From Methylotenera sp. (GTDB taxonomy: Bacteria; Pseudomonadota; Gammaproteobacteria; Burkholderiales; Methylophilaceae): DNA of 7,751 nt. Positions within the stretch are counted from its first letter, which is position 1; the number at the start of each line of letters is the position of its first letter. The notes under the pieces were generated by a model. It did no database searches and was not told the origin of the DNA. It worked only from the letters and a program-made list of their open reading frames with translations. The stretch is from assembly GCA_027310735.1 (NCBI GenBank), contig DAIDAH010000129.1:1-7751 (forward strand), in the 5' to 3' direction. The translations under genes were made by a program, and so were the position numbers. Positions 6,244 through 7,751 of this stretch are shown here, in pieces.

Positions 6244-7097
6244 TGGCCACCGAGTCGGAAAAACCGAATAACAAACCAAGTTTACTAGAACGTTTAAGTC
6301 ATTTTTTATTACGCGAGCCTGAAGACCGCGAGCAACTTGTAGATCTTTTACATGGTGCTTACGAAAACAGCCTGATGGATGCTGACTCGCTCGCAATGAT
6401 TGAAGGCGTGTTGCAAGTCAGCGAAATGCAAGTGCGCGATATCATGATTCCGCGCTCACAAATGGATGTCATCGACATCACAGACCCTGCTGAAGTATTT
6501 ATACCCTACGTTATCGAAACCGCCCACTCGCGCTTTCCTGTCATTGAAGACAATAAAAACGATGTCATCGGCATTTTGCTCGCCAAGGATTTACTGCGCT
6601 ACTATGCCGGTGAAGACTTTGAAATACGCGACATGTTGCGCCCTGCTGTATTTATCCCTGAAGCCAAGCGCCTGAATGTATTGCTGAAAGAGTTTCGCAG
6701 TAACCGCAACCATATTGCCATTGTCGTAGATGAGTACGGCGGCGTTGCTGGCATGGTGACGATTGAAGATGTACTTGAGCAAATCGTTGGTGACATTGAA
6801 GACGAATACGACTACGACGAAGATGAAGACAACATCATTCAAAATGCAGATGGTCAGTACCGCGTGAAAGCCCTCACCGAAGTAGCAGATTTCAATGAAA
6901 TTATTGGCACAACATTAAGTGATGAAGAGTTCTCAACAATTGGCGGCTTAGTCGTTAATCAATTCGGGCACTTGCCCAAACGTAATGATGAAATCACTTT
7001 CAATGGACTTCACGTTAAAGTATTGCGTGCTGACAGTCGCCGTCTGCACAGCATTTTAGTCGAAGTCTTACCAGCAACAATCGACTTCGAAAAGTAG
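6243..7097 (+). CDS. corC: CorC/YbeX-type CBS-pair protein (HlyC/CorC family)
   Basis: A 284-residue soluble protein of the short CorC (YbeX) type without the DUF21 membrane domain. A tandem CBS pair occupies about 66-188: first CBS from VRDIMIPRSQMDVI to LLAKDLLRY, second from MLRPAVFIPE to GGVAGMVTIEDVLEQIVGDIEDE. A very acidic link (DEYDYDEDED, 187-196) follows, then the CorC_HlyC C-terminal domain (about 204-277, including EEFSTIGGLVVNQFGHLP). Named for cobalt/magnesium efflux in Salmonella; E. coli YbeX has also been linked to ribosome metabolism, which fits its place after ybeY. The start ATG shares a base with the ybeY stop. In E. coli lnt follows; here no lnt lies between corC and the convergent LysR gene. 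Confidence 0.95.
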   Translation: MATESEKPNNKPSLLERLSHFLLREPEDREQLVDLLHGAYENSLMDADSLAMIEGVLQVSEMQVRDIMIPRSQMDVIDITDPAEVFIPYVIETAHSRFPVIEDNKNDVIGILLAKDLLRYYAGEDFEIRDMLRPAVFIPEAKRLNVLLKEFRSNRNHIAIVVDEYGGVAGMVTIEDVLEQIVGDIEDEYDYDEDEDNIIQNADGQYRVKALTEVADFNEIIGTTLSDEEFSTIGGLVVNQFGHLPKRNDEITFNGLHVKVLRADSRRLHSILVEVLPATIDFEK

Positions 7098-7107
7098 CTA
7101 CCTATCT

Positions 7108-7133
7108 GCTGATTTGCCTAATCAAAAATCAGC
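7108..7133 (+). repeat. Inverted repeat downstream of corC
   Basis: GCTGATTT (7108-7115) and AAATCAGC (7126-7133) form a perfect 8-bp stem with a 10-nt loop, 10 bp after the corC stop. There is no T tract after it on the + strand, so it is not a clear intrinsic terminator. It could stabilise the 3' end of the ybeY-corC message. Confidence 0.45.
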
Positions 7134-7135
7134 TA

Positions 7136-7188
7136 ATGCTAACAACTTGAGGAAACAATTAGAGACCTTCAAACATTGTTGTTAGCAT
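7136..7188. repeat. 11-bp perfect inverted repeat at the 3' end of the LysR gene
   Basis: ATGCTAACAAC (7136-7146) and GTTGTTAGCAT (7178-7188) are exact complements separated by 31 bp. The right arm lies in the last codons of the LysR gene and the left arm is in the gap. On the minus strand the hairpin is followed after 7 nt by TTTTT (7128-7124), so it may help end the LysR transcript; a 31-nt loop makes it an imperfect terminator. Confidence 0.45.
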
Positions 7189-7751
7189 CTCGCGCCCTTT
7201 CTCCAGCATAAAATATCTAAAGGCTTCTGCCGCTTGTGATGCATTGCGCTTTCTGAGTGCGACCACATGCCATGTACGGATAATCGGCGTATTTTGTATA
7301 TCCAAAATAATCAGTTCTTTGTTTGTTAGTTCACTGCCAATCGTATGTAAAGAAACAAACGAGATACCCAATCCGGCAATTACGGCTTGCTTTACTGTCT
7401 CGTTACTGGATATTTCCATACTGACTATCGGTGAAAGCGAATACTCTGCAAAATAGCGCTCCATAATAGACCGCGTACCAGAGCCAAGCTCTCTGGAGAT
7501 AAACTGAAACTCATTCAACACATCAGGCATGAGATCCATCTTACCCACCAGAGGATTTAAGGTATTGGCAACAAATACGTGGGGATGGTCAGCAAAGGCT
7601 TCGGCACGGGTATCAATTTCTTTTGGCGGCTGCCCCATAATTGCAATATCGATGTCGCCATCACGCAATAGCTCCACCAGTTGCTGCCTGTTTCTTACTT
7701 CAATGGCAATTTGCAAGTTAGGATAATCTTTTTTAAACTCCACCAGCATTC
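7159..7751 (-). CDS. LysR-family transcriptional regulator, CbbR-like, effector-binding part (5' end outside window)
   Basis: The frame is open to the right edge; the TAA stop is at 7161-7159. About 197 codons remain of the 300-320 usual for the family. The missing part is the N-terminal helix-turn-helix, the linker helix and the start of the effector domain. The visible residues are a periplasmic-binding-protein-like effector domain. Motifs NRQQLVELLRDGDIDIAIMGQPP (20-42) and AEAFADHPHVFVA (49-61) closely resemble CbbR-type regulators, followed by SRELGSGTRSIMERYF (85-100) and VKQAVIAGLGISFVS (119-133). CbbR proteins control CO2-fixation operons, but related paralogues regulate other carbon genes and no target is visible here. 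An ATG at 7749 is internal. It converges on corC with a 61-bp gap. CysB seems less likely from these motifs. Confidence 0.9.
   Translation of the reverse strand, partial: MLVEFKKDYPNLQIAIEVRNRQQLVELLRDGDIDIAIMGQPPKEIDTRAEAFADHPHVFVANTLNPLVGKMDLMPDVLNEFQFISRELGSGTRSIMERYFAEYSLSPIVSMEISSNETVKQAVIAGLGISFVSLHTIGSELTNKELIILDIQNTPIIRTWHVVALRKRNASQAAEAFRYFMLEKGREMLTTMFEGL

Noticed and set aside
6591..6842. 83-codon minus-strand open frame inside corC
   Set aside because: It is antisense to the second CBS domain and the acidic stretch of CorC; its Val/Phe-rich start simply mirrors the Asp/Glu codons.

Overview
The window is chromosomal and looks betaproteobacterial. The genes are ordinary, with moderate GC content and tight packing. 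The protein sequences (CysG, MiaB, YbeZ-type PhoH, YbeY, CorC, a CbbR-like LysR regulator) read as Betaproteobacteria, with a flavour I associate with methylotrophic Methylophilaceae. That family assignment is recognition from memory, not proof. I see no tRNA, rRNA, insertion sequence, CRISPR array or phage gene.

Layout, left to right. (1) Positions 1-234 hold the last 77 codons of a Crp/Fnr-family regulator on the + strand. (2) It converges on a minus-strand gene (258-1211) for an exported protein with a YHS-like domain followed by a long pentapeptide-repeat domain. A 236-bp gap upstream of that gene contains a near-palindrome resembling a CRP site. (3) cysG (1448-2839, minus) encodes a full-length trifunctional siroheme synthase. 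(4) Divergent from cysG, a + strand cluster runs from about 2927 to 7097: miaB, phoH/ybeZ, a psiE-family membrane gene, ybeY and corC. A strong intrinsic terminator at 5735-5773 splits it into miaB-phoH-psiE and ybeY-corC. (5) The C-terminal two thirds of a CbbR-like LysR regulator (7159-7751, minus) converges on corC.

How the genes relate. miaB-phoH-ybeY-corC is the conserved RNA-modification, RNA-metabolism and ribosome-maturation neighbourhood known from E. coli (miaB, ybeZ, ybeY, ybeX/corC, lnt). Here it departs in three ways: a psiE-family gene sits between phoH and ybeY, a terminator lies just before ybeY, and lnt is not directly after corC. CysG makes siroheme for sulfite and nitrite reductases and appears to be transcribed from a region shared with the divergent miaB promoter.

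I found no wholly new multi-gene system. The points most worth a second look are the YHS-like/pentapeptide fusion, in which both cysteines of the usual FCSxxC motif are serines; a CRP-like operator placed 41.5 bp before a plausible start site of that gene, next to a regulator whose recognition helix has the CRP-type residues; and the rearranged ybeZ-ybeY-corC cluster.
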